The notes: generated by a model from the letters alone, not told the origin. Shown: positions 24,610 to 34,086, counted from the first letter of the stretch. The stretch is 38,136 nt of DNA from Planktothrix sp. PCC 11201 (GCF_900009135.1 NZ_LT797701.1:222705-260840); one strand, 5' to 3'. Numbers and translations are program-made.

Positions 24610-26112
24610 ATGACTTACTTGAATCTGATTTCATTTTTGGGAATTTTTGGCCTTTGCTTTATTGCTTGGTTATTTTCAGAAGATAGACGAGTCGTCCCCT
24701 GGCGAACCATGGGTTTAGGCATTGGCCTACAATTAGTTTTAGCCTTTCTAGTCTTTCTATTTCCACCTACAAGAACGGGCTTAGAATGGTTTAGTAGTCT
24801 TCTCGATAGTTTGTTTTATGCCGCTGATACCGGGGCTAGATTCGTATTTGGAAAAAATATTGTTCCCATTCCCGGGCAAACTCCCGATGTCAATATAGGT
24901 TATATTTTTGCCTTTAGAGCCTTACCCACGGTGATCTTTTTCTCGGGTTTAATGGCGCTATTATATAACTTAGGGGTGATTCAAGTCATCACGAATGTTT
25001 TTGCTAAGTTATTTTATAAGACCATGCGCTTAAGTGGAGCAGAAGCCCTAAGCGGAGCAGCTAATATTTTTGTGGGAATTGAAGCCGCCATTGTGGTTAA
25101 GCCCTATTTAGAAAAGATGACCCGTTCCGAACTCTGTGCGATTTTAACCTGTTGTTTCGGAACGGCAGCTTCCTCCACTCTTGCCATTTATGTAAGTTTT
25201 TTAAAGCCAGTTTTTCCTAATATTTTAGGACATTTAGTTTCCGCTTCAATTATGGCAATTCCCGCCTGTTTTGTGATCTCTAAAATATTAGTTCCTGAAA
25301 CCGAAAGACCCCTCACTTTAGGGATGCTACCGGAGGAAAAACCAGAAGAAAACTTAATCACCCATGAAGATGAAAACCATGAATTACAAACCGTTGGCGG
25401 AGAATTAATTGATCAAATTAGCCCTTTAGATTCAGCCATTATTGGGGCATTAGATGGTGTAAAAATGTCCGTCGCCATTGCTGCCATTTTAATCTTAATT
25501 TTGGGATTACTGTCCTTAGTTAATCAATTTTCAGCTTGGTTGGGTTTATTACCCAGTCCAGTCGGAGACTTTTTTCAAGTTGTCACTTTAGCCAATATTT
25601 TAGGATTTATTTTCTATCCCTTGACCATTTTAACGGGAATTTCCTTTGATGACTCTTGGACAGCTTCTGTGATTATTGGTCGTCGTTTATTAGAAACAGC
25701 CATTCCCCCCTATCAAGCCTTAGCAGAAGCCGCGAAAGCCGGGTTAATTACTCCTAGAACAGTGTTAATAGTTAGTTATGCTTTATCCGGTTTTGCTCAC
25801 GTTGCTTCCGTGGGAATTTTCGTCGGCGGAATGGTGGGTTTAGTTCCTTCGCGCCGGAAAGATATTTCCCAACTGGGTTGGAAAGCCCTATTTGGGGGAA
25901 CCTTAGCCACGATGATGATTGCCTGTTTAGCTGGATTCTACGATAACGGCAATCCTAGCATCATGGGAGAACCGGCGGCGACTCCTCCGGCCGTCAGTAC
26001 CCCCGCCGCCCCAAATACCACGGTTTCCCCAGCCCCAACTCCCGCCCCGACAGCAGCCCCAACGGTCAGTCCTTCTCCTAAACCGACCCCTTCTCCCTCT
26101 CCTAGATCTTAA
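24610..26112 (+). CDS. CNT-family nucleoside transporter (NupC-like)
   Basis: The 500-residue product has the three parts of concentrative nucleoside transporters: an N-terminal membrane region, a gate region (FRALPTVIFFSGLMALLYNLGV), and the C-terminal core with GIEAAIVVKPYLEKMTRSEL, ILTCCFGTAASSTLAIYV, and ALSGFAHVASVGIFVGGM. These proteins import nucleosides with H+ or Na+. The last about 45 residues are an unusual Pro/Thr/Ser/Ala-rich tail on the far side of the last membrane segment. Tail repeats of T-P-A-P and S-P-S-P type may be a spacer or cell-wall-facing region; function unknown. Confidence 0.85.
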   Translation: MTYLNLISFLGIFGLCFIAWLFSEDRRVVPWRTMGLGIGLQLVLAFLVFLFPPTRTGLEWFSSLLDSLFYAADTGARFVFGKNIVPIPGQTPDVNIGYIFAFRALPTVIFFSGLMALLYNLGVIQVITNVFAKLFYKTMRLSGAEALSGAANIFVGIEAAIVVKPYLEKMTRSELCAILTCCFGTAASSTLAIYVSFLKPVFPNILGHLVSASIMAIPACFVISKILVPETERPLTLGMLPEEKPEENLITHEDENHELQTVGGELIDQISPLDSAIIGALDGVKMSVAIAAILILILGLLSLVNQFSAWLGLLPSPVGDFFQVVTLANILGFIFYPLTILTGISFDDSWTASVIIGRRLLETAIPPYQALAEAAKAGLITPRTVLIVSYALSGFAHVASVGIFVGGMVGLVPSRRKDISQLGWKALFGGTLATMMIACLAGFYDNGNPSIMGEPAATPPAVSTPAAPNTTVSPAPTPAPTAAPTVSPSPKPTPSPSPRS

Positions 26113-26117
26113 TACAG

Positions 26118-26248
26118 CAAGGGAGCAGGGGAGCAGGGGGGGCAGGGGGGGCAGGGGGAGCAGGGGGAGCAGAGTATAACCTATTCCCTATTCCCTATTC
26201 CCTATAACCTATTCCCCGTTCCCTGTTCCCTGTTCCCTAACCCTAACC
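26118..26248 (+). repeat. Heptamer-like short tandem repeats (GGGAGCAG and TATTCCC)
   Basis: GGGAGCAGG/GGGCAGGGG units run from 26118 to about 26172, then CTATTCC-type and GTTCCCT heptamers to about 26248. It fills the gap between two transporter genes, which lie on the same strand but probably have separate transcripts. Confidence 0.8.
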
Positions 26249-26281
26249 AAAAACACAACATTAACACCTGATTTCACTTAC

Positions 26282-28075
26282 ATGACGAACATTGTTCTCA
26301 CCCTTAGTATTGTTATTCTGGCCTTAATTGCCTTTATTTTTGAGTGGCTTCCCGTTGATTTAACAGCCCTTACCGTTACTGTTATTTTAATGGTTTTAAA
26401 GTTAGTCACACCCGATGAAGGAATTTCTGGGTTTGGTAACTCCGCCACCATTACGGTGATGGCAATGTTTATTTTAAGTGCTGGAATTACAAGAACTGGG
26501 GTCGTACAAACTGTTCGAGATTGGTTATTGAAATGGGGAGGAACTACAGCTAGTCAACAAATTTTAGTCATGGGATTAATTGTTGGCCCGATTACGGCTT
26601 TTATTAATAATACGGCTGTTGTTGCAATTTTCTTACCGATTATCGAAGATTGGTGTCGCAAGCAAAAAATTTCCCCCTCTAAGTTATTAATTCCCCTATC
26701 CTATTCGACGGTTTTGGGGGGGATGATTACGGTGATTGGAACTTCAACAAACGTTTTAGCCAGTGGTATTTCCAAACAAATGGGATATGGGGAATTTCAG
26801 TTATTTCAGTTTACCGTATTAGGAATTATTACTTTTACAATTGGGATTATTTATCTGGCGGTGATTGCTCCTCGACTCTTACCTGACCGCAAACCCGCAA
26901 ATTTTGATATTTTGCAAACCGAATATGGGTTAAAAGATTATGTAAGCGAATTAGTCATTACCCCCCGTTCTAGCTTGGTCGGACAAACGCTTAAAGAAAG
27001 TGAAATTCAACGCAAATTTGACTTAGATGTGTTGGAAATCATTCAAAATAATATCCGGTTTGCTCAACCTTTAGCAGATAGAATATTAAAGGTCGGAGAT
27101 ATTTTAATTGTTAGAAGCAGTCGCGAGGATTTACTCAAAATTAGAGATGAAAAAGGGTTAGATATTCTGCCTGATGTTAAATTTAAGGAAGAATCTTTAG
27201 AAACTATTTTGAGTTCTGGACAGGAAAAAATAGCTGAGGTTTTGATTTTATCCAATTCTCGATTAATCGGCACTACTTTAAAAGATTTAAGATTCCGTCA
27301 ACGCTATAACGCCACGGTTTTAGCCATTCGTCGAGGTTCGGAATTAGTTCAAGGGCGATTAGGAAAAGTAACCCTCCGATTTGGAGATTTACTATTACTT
27401 CAAGGGCCAAAACAAAGTTTTATTGGGTTACAAACCACCCGAGAACTTCTGGTTTTAGAAGAACGAGATGTGGAAACACTGAGACAGGATAAAGCCTGGA
27501 TTGCCCTGGCGATCGTTTTGGGGGTTATTGTTCTGGCGGCTTTTGAAATTATGCCTATTTTAGTGAGTGCTTTAGCAGGTGTAATTTTAATGGTTATTAC
27601 CGGATGTCTCAAACCCGGAGAAATTTATGGCTCTGTCCGTTGGGATGTGATCTTTCTATTAGCAGGATTAATTCCTTTAGGAATAGCCATGAATAAGTCC
27701 GGTGCAACTCAATGGTTAGCGGATACTTTAGTTGGTTTGGGAGGAGATTTATCCGGGTATTGGATATTATTATTATTCTATATTGCTACATCTATTCTGA
27801 CAGAAATTCTTTCAAATAATGCCACGGTGGTTTTAATGCTTCCCATTGCGGTAAAAGTTGCGGTTGCATTAAGTTTAAATCCCTTTGCTTTTATGTATGC
27901 GGTAACTTTTGCCGCTTCTAATAGTTATATGACTCCCATTGGTTATCAGACGAATACAATGGTTTATAGTCCTGGGGGCTATAAGTTCTTCGATTTTACC
28001 CGGGTGGGTGCTCCCCTGAGTATAATTTTAGCTATAGTTACCCCCTTATTAATTATTTGGCTGTATGGATTATAG
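26282..28075 (+). CDS. SLC13-family permease with two RCK_C domains
   Basis: The 597-residue product has an N-terminal membrane half, two TrkA-C/RCK_C regulatory domains (about 220-300 and 310-380: ELVITPRSSLVGQTLKES, then ILSNSRLIGTTLKDLRFRQRY), and a C-terminal membrane half with ILTEILSNNATVVLMLPIAV. SNNATVV and INNTAVVAIF are the paired re-entrant motifs of the DASS/SLC13 fold. Cyanobacterial relatives are annotated as Na+/sulfate or other anion carriers; the substrate here is not certain. The stop TAG lies next to a GTAGTAAG repeat. Confidence 0.85.
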   Translation: MTNIVLTLSIVILALIAFIFEWLPVDLTALTVTVILMVLKLVTPDEGISGFGNSATITVMAMFILSAGITRTGVVQTVRDWLLKWGGTTASQQILVMGLIVGPITAFINNTAVVAIFLPIIEDWCRKQKISPSKLLIPLSYSTVLGGMITVIGTSTNVLASGISKQMGYGEFQLFQFTVLGIITFTIGIIYLAVIAPRLLPDRKPANFDILQTEYGLKDYVSELVITPRSSLVGQTLKESEIQRKFDLDVLEIIQNNIRFAQPLADRILKVGDILIVRSSREDLLKIRDEKGLDILPDVKFKEESLETILSSGQEKIAEVLILSNSRLIGTTLKDLRFRQRYNATVLAIRRGSELVQGRLGKVTLRFGDLLLLQGPKQSFIGLQTTRELLVLEERDVETLRQDKAWIALAIVLGVIVLAAFEIMPILVSALAGVILMVITGCLKPGEIYGSVRWDVIFLLAGLIPLGIAMNKSGATQWLADTLVGLGGDLSGYWILLLFYIATSILTEILSNNATVVLMLPIAVKVAVALSLNPFAFMYAVTFAASNSYMTPIGYQTNTMVYSPGGYKFFDFTRVGAPLSIILAIVTPLLIIWLYGL

Positions 28076-28104
28076 TAGTAAGCCCTTCAGGGCTAACGGT
28101 TTTT
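28075..28104 (+). terminator. Intrinsic terminator derived from a GTAGTAAG repeat
   Basis: AGCCCT/AGGGCT (28081-28086 and 28089-28094) with a 2-nt loop is followed by AACGGTTTTT. It begins within the stop codon of the SLC13 gene. Likely ends that transcript. It shares GTAGTAAGCCCT with the repeat at 11235. Confidence 0.6.
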
Positions 28105-28153
28105 CCTATTGCCTTTTGAGTATAAATTAGGATTACTATAAAAGGATTTTAAT

Positions 28154-29089
28154 ATGAAAAAATCAGCAATTTTGTCGGGTTTAATCGGGGTTTGTGTGGG
28201 GGATGCGTTGGGTGTTCCGGTGGAATTTACCAGTCGCCAAGACCGTCTAAAAAACCCCATTACAACGATGACTGGCTATGGAACCCATCGACAACCGCCG
28301 GGTACTTGGTCGGATGATAGTTCCTTAATGTTGTGTTTAGCAGATAGTCTTTGTCAGGGCTATAATTTAAAAGCGATCGCAGCCTCTTTTTGTCGTTGGC
28401 GCTATCATCAAGAATGGGCAGCAAATGGGCTTGTATTTGATATTGGAGGAACCACCAATAACGCAATTAAAAACCTGCAAAATGAGGTTAATCCCGTAGA
28501 AGCTGGAGAAACCGATGAACGCAGTAATGGTAATGGTTCCTTAATGCGAATTTTACCTATGGCCTATTTATATTCTTCGGTATCATTCTATCAATTAATC
28601 CAGTGGGTGCATGAATGTTCCTGTTTAACCCATGGTCATCTCCGTTCCCAAATTGCCTGCGGAATTTATATTAGTATTGCGGTTAAATTACTCCAAGGAT
28701 TAGATCTAAAATCCGCCTATCTTCAAGGAATAGAAGCCATAAAACCCATTTATTATCATCCCAGTTTAACCATAGAATCTTCTCGGTTTGACCGGGTTTT
28801 GAGGGGTAATATTGACCAGTTATCAACCGATGAAATTCAATCGGGGGGTTATGTGATTCATACTTTAGAAGCCTCATTATGGTGTTTATTAACAACATCT
28901 TCATACCCGGAAGCGGTTCTTAAAGCCGTTAATTTAGGGGAAGATACCGACACCACAGCCGCCGTCACAGGAGGTTTAGCCGGAATTTATTATGGGTTGA
29001 ACAATATTCCTTCAGAATGGGTAGAACAAATAGCCCGAAAAGATGATATTATTGCCCTAGCTAATCGATTAGAACAAACCCTTGAGTGA
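28154..29089 (+). CDS. ADP-ribosylglycohydrolase family protein (ARH/DraG-like)
   Basis: The 311-residue product opens GLIGVCVGDALGVPVEF, carries GTWSDDSSLMLCLADS (metal-binding W-S/T-D-D-S/T motif) and ends with NLGEDTDTTAAVTGGLAGIYYG (second metal motif D-x-D-T/S). These Mg/Mn-dependent enzymes remove ADP-ribose from proteins or small molecules. AAGGA lies 9 bases before the ATG. It lies 31 bp before nadD and an NrtR-like regulator that in relatives senses ADP-ribose, so it may feed or clear that signal. DraG itself acts on nitrogenase, but no nif gene is here. Confidence 0.88.
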   Translation: MKKSAILSGLIGVCVGDALGVPVEFTSRQDRLKNPITTMTGYGTHRQPPGTWSDDSSLMLCLADSLCQGYNLKAIAASFCRWRYHQEWAANGLVFDIGGTTNNAIKNLQNEVNPVEAGETDERSNGNGSLMRILPMAYLYSSVSFYQLIQWVHECSCLTHGHLRSQIACGIYISIAVKLLQGLDLKSAYLQGIEAIKPIYYHPSLTIESSRFDRVLRGNIDQLSTDEIQSGGYVIHTLEASLWCLLTTSSYPEAVLKAVNLGEDTDTTAAVTGGLAGIYYGLNNIPSEWVEQIARKDDIIALANRLEQTLE

Positions 29090-29120
29090 TGCTCTAAAAT
29101 AATATTAACTCTGATTAAAA

Positions 29121-29684
29121 ATGACTCAAATTGCCCTCTTTGGAACCAGTGCAGATCCTCCCACTTCAGGACATCAAGCGATTCTGCTTTGGTTGTCTCA
29201 ACGGTTCGATAAAGTTGTGGTTTGGGCATCGGATAATCCCTTTAAAACCCACCAAACTTTATTAGAACATCGAATGGCAATGTTATCATTATTAATTGCG
29301 GAAATTAACGCCCCGAAAAAAAATATTGCTTTGCATCCTGAACTCAGTAGTCGCCGCACCTTGGAAACCCTAAAAGGGGCTAAAAATTACTGGTCTGATG
29401 CGGATTATACTTTAGTCGTGGGTTCGGATTTAGTTCAACAAATTCCCCAGTGGTATCAGATAGAAACCCTATTAAAACAGGTAGAATTATTAATTATCCC
29501 GCGACCGGGTTATCAGGTGATAGAAATGGACTTAGATCACCTCAAAAAATTAGGTGCGACCTTAACTATTGCTACCATCACAGGTTTACCAGTTTCCTCC
29601 AGTCACTATCGCCAAACGGGTAATATAGAAGTTTTAACGACCCCGGTACAAGATTATATTAACCGAGAAAAATTATATGAATAA
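29121..29684 (+). CDS. nadD: Nicotinate-nucleotide adenylyltransferase
   Basis: The 187-residue product joins nicotinate mononucleotide and ATP to deamido-NAD in NAD synthesis. Nucleotidyltransferase motifs: [12 protein letters not shown] (variant of G-x-F-D-P-x-H-x-G-H with T/S-x-x-H), [16 protein letters not shown]-like [14 protein letters not shown] and late PVSSSHYRQ (variant of ISST-x-IR). The variants are within the cyanobacterial NadD range as far as I know; NadM or a related adenylyltransferase is less likely. It overlaps the next gene by 8 bp, so the two are coupled. Confidence 0.85.
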   Translation: MTQIALFGTSADPPTSGHQAILLWLSQRFDKVVVWASDNPFKTHQTLLEHRMAMLSLLIAEINAPKKNIALHPELSSRRTLETLKGAKNYWSDADYTLVVGSDLVQQIPQWYQIETLLKQVELLIIPRPGYQVIEMDLDHLKKLGATLTIATITGLPVSSSHYRQTGNIEVLTTPVQDYINREKLYE

Positions 29685-30390
29685 AACTTTGATCTTAGAA
29701 GATTTTAAAGTGGGTGTTGATAATGTAATTTTTTCCGTTGATACCGGACAAAATCGCCTATTAGTTTTATTGGTCAAACGAAAAGAAGAACCCTTTATCG
29801 AGACTTGGAGTTTACCCGGAACTTTAGTTCAAAAAAGAGAATCTTTAGAGGATGCAGCCTATCGAATTTTAGCGGAAAAAATTCGGGTTGAGAATTTATA
29901 TTTGGAACAATTATATACCTTTGGAGGGCCAGAACGTGACCCCAGAGAAGCCCCAGATTCCTATAATATTCGTTACTTATCCGTGAGTTATTTTGCGATC
30001 GTTCGGTTTGAAGAAGCCGAATTAATTACCGATAGAGTAACCGGAATTGCTTGGTATCCCATTGATCAAATTCCTCATTTAGCTTTTGATCATAATCAAA
30101 TTTTAGACTATGGTTATCGTCGATTAAAAAATAAATTAGAATATAGTCCTGTGGCTTTTGAGGTGTTACCTGAATTATTTACATTAGGGGATTTATACCA
30201 ATTTTATACTACTATTTTAGGAGAAGGATTTTCCGATTATTCTAATTTTAGAACCAGGTTACTCAAGTTAGGATTTCTCTATGATACCGGGGTGAAAACA
30301 TCCCGAGGGGCGGGTAGACCAGCAAGTTTATATCGATTTGATGCACAAGCTTTTGCCCCCTTAAAAGATAAACCCTTAGTGTTTGTTTGA
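29677..30390 (+). CDS. NrtR-like Nudix transcription regulator of NAD metabolism
   Basis: The 237-residue product has an N-terminal Nudix fold and a C-terminal winged helix ([27 protein letters not shown]). The Nudix box starting GTLVQKRES (from residue 48) is degenerate: in place of R-E-x-x-E-E it has RILAEK, so Nudix hydrolysis is unlikely. That matches NrtR, which keeps the fold to bind ADP-ribose and represses NAD genes until it does. It overlaps nadD by 8 bp. An NrtR operator could lie before 28154; I could not place one with confidence. Confidence 0.85.
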   Translation: MNKTLILEDFKVGVDNVIFSVDTGQNRLLVLLVKRKEEPFIETWSLPGTLVQKRESLEDAAYRILAEKIRVENLYLEQLYTFGGPERDPREAPDSYNIRYLSVSYFAIVRFEEAELITDRVTGIAWYPIDQIPHLAFDHNQILDYGYRRLKNKLEYSPVAFEVLPELFTLGDLYQFYTTILGEGFSDYSNFRTRLLKLGFLYDTGVKTSRGAGRPASLYRFDAQAFAPLKDKPLVFV

Positions 30391-30461
30391 ATTTAACCTT
30401 GAACTAATGTATACTAACATCTGAGTTTTCACCCCTGCGATCGCAAAACCCATTAAAGCCC

Positions 30462-31856
30462 ATGACCACCCTCAACACTATTTGGCAACAATTTACCCTA
30501 CAAAATCTACTACTCTACCAATGGCGTAATAGTAGTTTTCTCTACCAGATCACAGGATTTTTGCACCAATGGCGACAGGGAAGTTGGTTATTACAGTGGG
30601 GGGAACCCTTGGGGGCATTATTAATTAGTATTGTATTTTGTTTGGCTCCGTTTGTGGGAACGGCATTAATCGGGGTTTTATTAATTGCTTGTGCCGGATG
30701 GTGGTTATTATTAACCCTAACGGATGAACCCTCACAAACTGCCTTTACTCCCATACATTTAATCGTTTTATTATATTGGGGAATTGCCACCGTTGCCACG
30801 GCTTTATCTCCGGTTAAAATAGCTGCCTTTAGTGGCTGGACGAAATTAACTCTTTATTTAATTTTATTCGCTTTCATGTCGAGAATATTGCGATCGCCGA
30901 AAGTTCGCTCAATTTTTATTACCCTATTTTTACACACAGCTTTATTCGTGAGTGTCTATGGTTTAAGACAGTGGTTTTCGGGTGCAGAAGCCTTAGCTAC
31001 TTGGGTTGACCCCACCTCTGCCCAATCTAACTTAACCCGGGTTTATAGTTATTTAGATAACCCGAATTTATTAGCCGCCTATTTGTTACCCGCAGTCGGT
31101 CTAAGTTTGGCTGCATTCTTTGTTTGGCAAGGCATTTTACCGAAAGCCCTAGCATTAACCATGATTATTGTCAACTCCTCCTGTTTAGTCTTAACCTTTA
31201 GTCGAGGAGGCTGGATTGGATTAGTGCTATTAATGTTTACTTTTTCAGTCTTATTATTATATTGGTTAAGTATTAGTTTTCCTCCCTTTTGGCGACAGTG
31301 GGCTTTACCGATGGGATTAACAGGATTAACCCTTTTTCTCGTCTTAGCAGTGGCATTTGTTCCTCCTGTGCGCGATCGGGTGGCGAGTATGTTTGTTGGA
31401 CGGGGAGATAGTAGTAATAATTTTAGAATTAATGTTTGGATGGCAGTCATTGAAATGATTAAAGATCGTCCGATCTTAGGAATTGGCCCGGGAAACGTGG
31501 CTTTCAATAAGATTTATCCTCTTTATATGCAGCCTCGTTATACGGCTTTGAGTGCCTATTCCGTGATGTTAGAAGTGGCAGTTGAAACTGGAATTATCGG
31601 TTTAAGTTGTTTTCTCTGGTTATTAACCGTAACCTTTAATCAAGGATGGGTGCAATTAAAACAACTCCGAGCTTTAGGAAATACCCAAGGATTTTGGTTG
31701 ATCGCAGCCATTTCTACCTTAATAGGACTGATAGGTCATGGTTTCGTTGATACGGTTTTATATCGTCCCCAAGTGAATACTTTATGGTGGTTAATGATCG
31801 CTTTAATTGCCAGCTATTATCAACCCAAGCCTCAGATTTTAGCGGATGAAGCTTAG
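30462..31856 (+). CDS. ictB: IctB-family membrane protein (O-antigen ligase fold)
   Basis: The 464-residue product has about 10-12 membrane segments and the Wzy_C/O-antigen-ligase signature (LTFSRGGWIGL, then DRPILGIGPGNVAFNKIYPLYM). The N-terminal pattern WQQFTLQN...QWRQGSWL and length match cyanobacterial IctB, first described as involved in inorganic-carbon accumulation though its transport role is disputed; the fold suggests glycan ligation. It is preceded by a gap of 71 bp after the NrtR gene and may have its own promoter. Confidence 0.88.
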   Translation: MTTLNTIWQQFTLQNLLLYQWRNSSFLYQITGFLHQWRQGSWLLQWGEPLGALLISIVFCLAPFVGTALIGVLLIACAGWWLLLTLTDEPSQTAFTPIHLIVLLYWGIATVATALSPVKIAAFSGWTKLTLYLILFAFMSRILRSPKVRSIFITLFLHTALFVSVYGLRQWFSGAEALATWVDPTSAQSNLTRVYSYLDNPNLLAAYLLPAVGLSLAAFFVWQGILPKALALTMIIVNSSCLVLTFSRGGWIGLVLLMFTFSVLLLYWLSISFPPFWRQWALPMGLTGLTLFLVLAVAFVPPVRDRVASMFVGRGDSSNNFRINVWMAVIEMIKDRPILGIGPGNVAFNKIYPLYMQPRYTALSAYSVMLEVAVETGIIGLSCFLWLLTVTFNQGWVQLKQLRALGNTQGFWLIAAISTLIGLIGHGFVDTVLYRPQVNTLWWLMIALIASYYQPKPQILADEA

Positions 31857-32294
31857 AGGAATGAATAAATTTGGCTCTTAGGGTCTAGGGATCACAGGGA
31901 AGACCTACGGAAAAGGGGATGTAACAATTAAAGCCCTAGATATCCACCCATTTGCGGTCGGGGAGAAATAGTAATAATAATCGGTTTAAGTAATTTTCCT
32001 TAGAGGATCTTCCATTTTTAAGAAAAACCTGTATTATATTGAAGACGAACAATGAGAAATCTTAAACCTGCCTTAATAAGCAAGGGAAGGTTCTGCTTTC
32101 TCAATGGTATAGAAATCAAAAGTCTGCAACTGAATGACTGCAACTCAGTTCAAACTGTTGTGGTGCAAACTTGAATAGTTAAATCTCTATTCTGGTTGAA
32201 TTTCTAACTTACCATTTAGGAACATTCCTGAGATTAGGGTATATTTTTTCTCAATCTTGTTACTCACCTACTTTCAATTTTCTTGAGATCTCCT
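31857..32294. other. Intergenic, 438 bp, leader of the small lipoprotein gene
   Basis: It contains a small hairpin GGTCT/AGACC at about 31883-31904, a foldable AACTGA/TCAGTT pair at about 32129-32150 and A/T-rich stretches with possible -10 boxes (TATTATATT near 32033). No ORF. The long, conserved-looking leader before a 56-codon gene may hold an sRNA or a regulated 5' UTR; nothing was recognised. Confidence 0.4.
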
Positions 32295-32465
32295 ATGAAA
32301 AAGTTAGCTCTAGTGTTTGCAGGTTTAGCCATAGCTTCTTCCAGCTTATTAACTGCTTGTGGCGGCGCTCCCAAAGAAACTACTCCTTCTCCCGCAGCCA
32401 CAACTCCCCCTCCGGCGGCTCCCGCTCCCGCCCCTGCTACCCCCGCTCCTGCTCCCAAAAAATAG
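32295..32465 (+). CDS. Tiny Pro/Ala-rich lipoprotein
   Basis: The 56-residue product has a clear type II signal: MKKLALVFAGLAIASSS and lipobox LLTAC, with lipidation on the Cys followed by GG. The mature part of about 33 residues is almost only Pro, Ala, Thr, Ser and a Lys-Lys end, with no fold expected. TCCT-type sequence lies before the ATG; TTG 32283 is a less likely start. Possibly a cell-envelope spacer, like many small cyanobacterial lipoproteins. Function unknown. Confidence 0.75.
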   Translation: MKKLALVFAGLAIASSSLLTACGGAPKETTPSPAATTPPPAAPAPAPATPAPAPKK

Positions 32466-32507
32466 GAGAAATGATTTTAAGGGGTTAAAATTGATTTCCT
32501 CTCCTAT
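32462..32507. terminator. Hairpin between convergent genes
   Basis: ATAGGAGA/TCTCCTAT (32462-32469, 32500-32507) encloses a second pair, GATTTTAA/TTAAAATT (32473-32480, 32485-32492; one G-T pair). It overlaps the lipoprotein stop codon and faces the CDF gene. No U tract on the plus strand, so attenuation or mutual protection of the convergent transcripts is a fair guess. Confidence 0.45.
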
Positions 32508-32526
32508 GAATTAGGGGGGGAATTTT

Positions 32527-33441
32527 TCACGACTCATAAGTAATTTGCTCCGATTTATATTGGGGGGGTTCAACGTGAATTAGAATTCTGACGGGGCTAA
32601 ATTCTTGTCCTAATGCTGCTTCTACTGCTTCTGTAATACTGTGGGCCGTTTCTACATCCGTTGCTTCCACAATTAAGTGCATTTCAATAAAAACCTGTCG
32701 TCCAATCATCCCACGGGAGGCAATATCATGGCAGTTTATCACCCCCGGAACAGACATCACAATTTCTTTAATGGTTTCCGGTGCAATCACCATTTGATCT
32801 ACCAACCAAGGCAAATTTTCCTTTAAGACACTCCAACCACTTTTAAATACTAATAATGCCACAGGAAAGGCTAAAATCACATCTAAATATTGTAATTTTG
32901 GCAAATTCCACACGGTTCCTTGCCAAATCCCAATTAATCCAGCAATCACCATAATTGTCACCCAAACATCACTCATTGTATGTTTAGCATCTGCTATTAA
33001 AATCGCACTGCCTAAACGCTTTCCCGCCGCTCGCTCATAATAAGTTACGAAAATATTAATTCCTAAAACAATTAATAAAATCCATAATTCATTAGGAGAA
33101 ATTGTCACTGGTTCACCACCTTTAAACACCCGTTTTATGGCGCTACTGAAAATTTCAAAACAGGCTATTCCTAAAAATACACCAATTCCCAATGCTCCCA
33201 AAGCATCGAATTTTTGATGTCCATAGGGATGTTCACGATCGGGGTGGGGAGAGGCAAAATGGTTGGTAACTAATCCTAAAACATTATTAGCACTATCGGT
33301 GACACTATGCAGGGCATCAGCGAGTAAGCTCAAAGAACCTGTCATGTTGCCTACAATCACTTTAATCATCATTACTAACAGGTTTAAACCCAGTGTTAGC
33401 AATAAAACAAATTGAATTTTTGAACGATTATCCTGAACCAT
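32527..33441 (-). CDS. Cation diffusion facilitator (CDF) metal exporter
   Basis: The 304-residue product has six membrane segments and a cytosolic C-terminal ferredoxin-like domain (VPGVINCHDIASRGMIGRQVFIEMHL, with metal-binding-type His). Metal-site motifs: HSVTD in TM2 and HTMSD in TM5, each H-x3-D. The H-D/H-D set is the zinc-type signature in the family; Mn-type members have D-D/D-D. Zn2+ (perhaps Co2+) efflux driven by H+ is therefore likely. No operator of SmtB/Zur type was recognised upstream. Confidence 0.88.
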   Translation of the reverse strand: MVQDNRSKIQFVLLLTLGLNLLVMMIKVIVGNMTGSLSLLADALHSVTDSANNVLGLVTNHFASPHPDREHPYGHQKFDALGALGIGVFLGIACFEIFSSAIKRVFKGGEPVTISPNELWILLIVLGINIFVTYYERAAGKRLGSAILIADAKHTMSDVWVTIMVIAGLIGIWQGTVWNLPKLQYLDVILAFPVALLVFKSGWSVLKENLPWLVDQMVIAPETIKEIVMSVPGVINCHDIASRGMIGRQVFIEMHLIVEATDVETAHSITEAVEAALGQEFSPVRILIHVEPPQYKSEQITYES

Positions 33442-33618
33442 AAAATTTTTCCTTTTAAGTTTTGACGGTGATCAAAAACTTTTTTTAATATATCACCCTG
33501 TTTGTATTAATCTGACTATTGAGATTAATTTTCACTAAAAATATAAAAGTTAATTGAGGTTAATTTCACGGTAAAATTAGATTAAAGGATTTCAATTATC
33601 GTTTTAAATCGTTATTCT

Positions 33619-33975
33619 ATGTCTATTCCTCCACTCACAATTAATTTAACTCAGGGTTCTGTTTCCCTGCGTTTTACCCCCGCAGCGGCTCAGAATTTAA
33701 AAGGGGTACTGGATGAATTAATGCAAAAACTCAAAATGGTGGCGGCAAAAACTGCTTCAGGTGGCGGTAAACCCACCCCTCAAAAGCCAATGGAATATCA
33801 ATATACCGGAGATGTGTTTTTAGAGGTTTTCTGTAATCCTAATATTTGGCCGAGTCCTTTTGCAGCGAAAGTCTTAATTACTGTCCGGGATGAACGGATT
33901 AAACTGACCACGGAAGCCGAACTCACCCGGATTATTGATGACGTGAATCAATACCTCGACCAAGTGAGGGAATAA
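33619..33975 (+). CDS. Conserved cyanobacterial unknown (118 aa)
   Basis: The 118-residue product has no signal and no membrane segment. Features: N-terminal beta-like PPLTINLTQGSVSLRFT, a Gly/Lys-Pro loop (SGGGKPTPQKP), YTGDVFLEVFCNPNIWPSPF and a C-terminal helix DDVNQYLDQV. It looks like a compact cytosolic fold. No family was recognised. It lies 111 bp before the coiled-coil gene 34087. Confidence 0.65.
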   Translation: MSIPPLTINLTQGSVSLRFTPAAAQNLKGVLDELMQKLKMVAAKTASGGGKPTPQKPMEYQYTGDVFLEVFCNPNIWPSPFAAKVLITVRDERIKLTTEAELTRIIDDVNQYLDQVRE

Positions 33976-34086
33976 GCTGTTAGAATATACGGGAAAAATC
34001 GGTCTACTTCAGACTTTCTCCCAAAAATCCCCATAGCAAGATGGCAAGATTGCCGTCCTGCTCTACTTGAAGAATTTTTTAACTAT

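Noticed and set aside
30542-31507. Minus-strand frames within ictB
   Set aside because: Shadows of a membrane protein gene; codon bias and motifs support the plus strand.
31857-32294. Glutamine riboswitch or tmRNA in the long leader of the lipoprotein gene
   Set aside because: None of the conserved core sequences of these RNAs could be found.
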